Shown here piece after piece: positions 6,624-6,694 of a DNA stretch of 6,694 nt (positions within the stretch are counted from its first letter, which is position 1; each line of letters begins with the position of its first letter). Both the position numbers and the translations under genes were made by a program. The notes under the pieces were generated by a model, which saw only the letters and a list, made by a program, of their open reading frames with translations, was not told the DNA's origin and made no database searches. The DNA lies in the NCBI GenBank assembly GCA_036675645.1, contig JAKFEP010000188.1, positions 1 through 6,694 on the forward strand. The letters are read 5' to 3'. The DNA comes from Methylotenera_A sp036675645. Lineage in GTDB: Bacteria > Pseudomonadota > Gammaproteobacteria > Burkholderiales > Methylophilaceae.

Positions 6624-6650
6624 TTTGTGAGTTCATCTAGATGTGAATTT
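6615..6650 (+). repeat. 12-bp near-perfect direct repeat enclosing a 10-bp palindrome
   Basis: AGATGTCAATTT (6615-6626) and AGATGTGAATTT (6639-6650) match at 11 of 12 positions and start 24 bases apart. Between and overlapping them is the perfect palindrome CATCTAGATG (6634-6643). The cluster ends 37 bases before the ATG at 6688. Paired binding sites for a transcription factor are a reasonable reading, but no known operator is recognised. Confidence 0.4.
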
Positions 6651-6687
6651 AAGCGTAAACAAAAAATCATCATAATAGGGAGTTAAT

Positions 6688-6694
6688 ATGTTTA
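6688..6694 (+). CDS. Start of an unidentified gene cut off by the window end
   Basis: ATG at 6688-6690 is preceded by AGGGAG (6677-6682) at a spacing of 5 bases, the strongest Shine-Dalgarno in this part of the window. Only Met, Phe and one further base are visible, so nothing can be said about the product. It is divergent from the MoxR-type operon. Confidence 0.5.

Larger units (their letters stand above)
6479..6687. promoter_or_regulatory. Divergent intergenic control region
   Basis: These 209 AT-rich bases separate the MoxR-type ATPase gene (-) from the gene starting at 6688 (+). They must hold promoters for both directions. I see no terminator and no gene here; the longest start-to-stop frame starting at ATG 6596 is 14 codons. 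The region contains an interrupted dyad (6515-6551) and a 12-bp direct repeat (6615-6650), listed separately. This arrangement is compatible with shared control of both directions by a DNA-binding regulator (inference). Confidence 0.6.

Noticed and set aside
6596..6640. 14-codon + strand frame (MNNSCIQMSICEFI) as a possible leader peptide
   Set aside because: The nearest GAGG is 12 bases from the ATG, there is no run of a regulatory amino acid, and no attenuator structure with a T tract follows.
1..6694. Search for a defence, mobile or CRISPR system
   Set aside because: All long genes have housekeeping or envelope identities, and there are no spaced repeat arrays, transposase genes, terminal inverted repeats or atypical composition blocks.

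Overview
The window looks like an ordinary chromosomal segment of a moderately AT-rich betaproteobacterium. My best guess is the Methylophilaceae (Methylotenera or Methylophilus type). That placement rests on the overall feel of the RecJ, YccA and TgpA proteins and on base composition, without a database search, so treat it as an inference. There are no tRNA or rRNA genes, insertion sequences, CRISPR arrays or phage genes. Coding density is high and codon use looks uniform, with no sign of recent transfer.

Left part, + strand: the C-terminal two thirds of recJ (5'-3' single-strand DNA exonuclease) runs in from the left edge. It is followed by its own-promoter candidate and a complete yccA-like gene for a seven-helix Bax inhibitor-1 family membrane protein. 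A 24-bp perfect palindrome flanked by A and T runs then closes both this unit and the converging minus-strand unit; it is a good bidirectional terminator.

Central and right part, - strand: four tightly packed genes are read from right to left: a MoxR-type AAA+ ATPase, a DUF58 membrane protein, a TgpA-type membrane transglutaminase, and tadA (tRNA adenosine deaminase). Gaps are only 7, 13 and 19 bases and no terminator is visible between them, so they are probably one transcript. MoxR, DUF58 and TgpA form a widely conserved but poorly understood envelope module: a cytoplasmic ATPase thought to act as a chaperone, a two-helix DUF58 partner, and a membrane protein with an extracytoplasmic Cys-His-Asp catalytic domain. 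tadA is a translation gene that appears to ride along at the end.

Right edge: a 209-base divergent intergenic region separates the ATPase gene from the first codons of a + strand gene cut off by the window end, which has a clear Shine-Dalgarno sequence. This region holds the least explained sequence in the window: a 37-bp interrupted dyad, and a near-perfect 12-bp direct repeat enclosing a 10-bp palindrome. I do not see a clearly novel system. The points most worth follow-up are this divergent control region and the coupling of tadA to the MoxR/DUF58/TgpA module.
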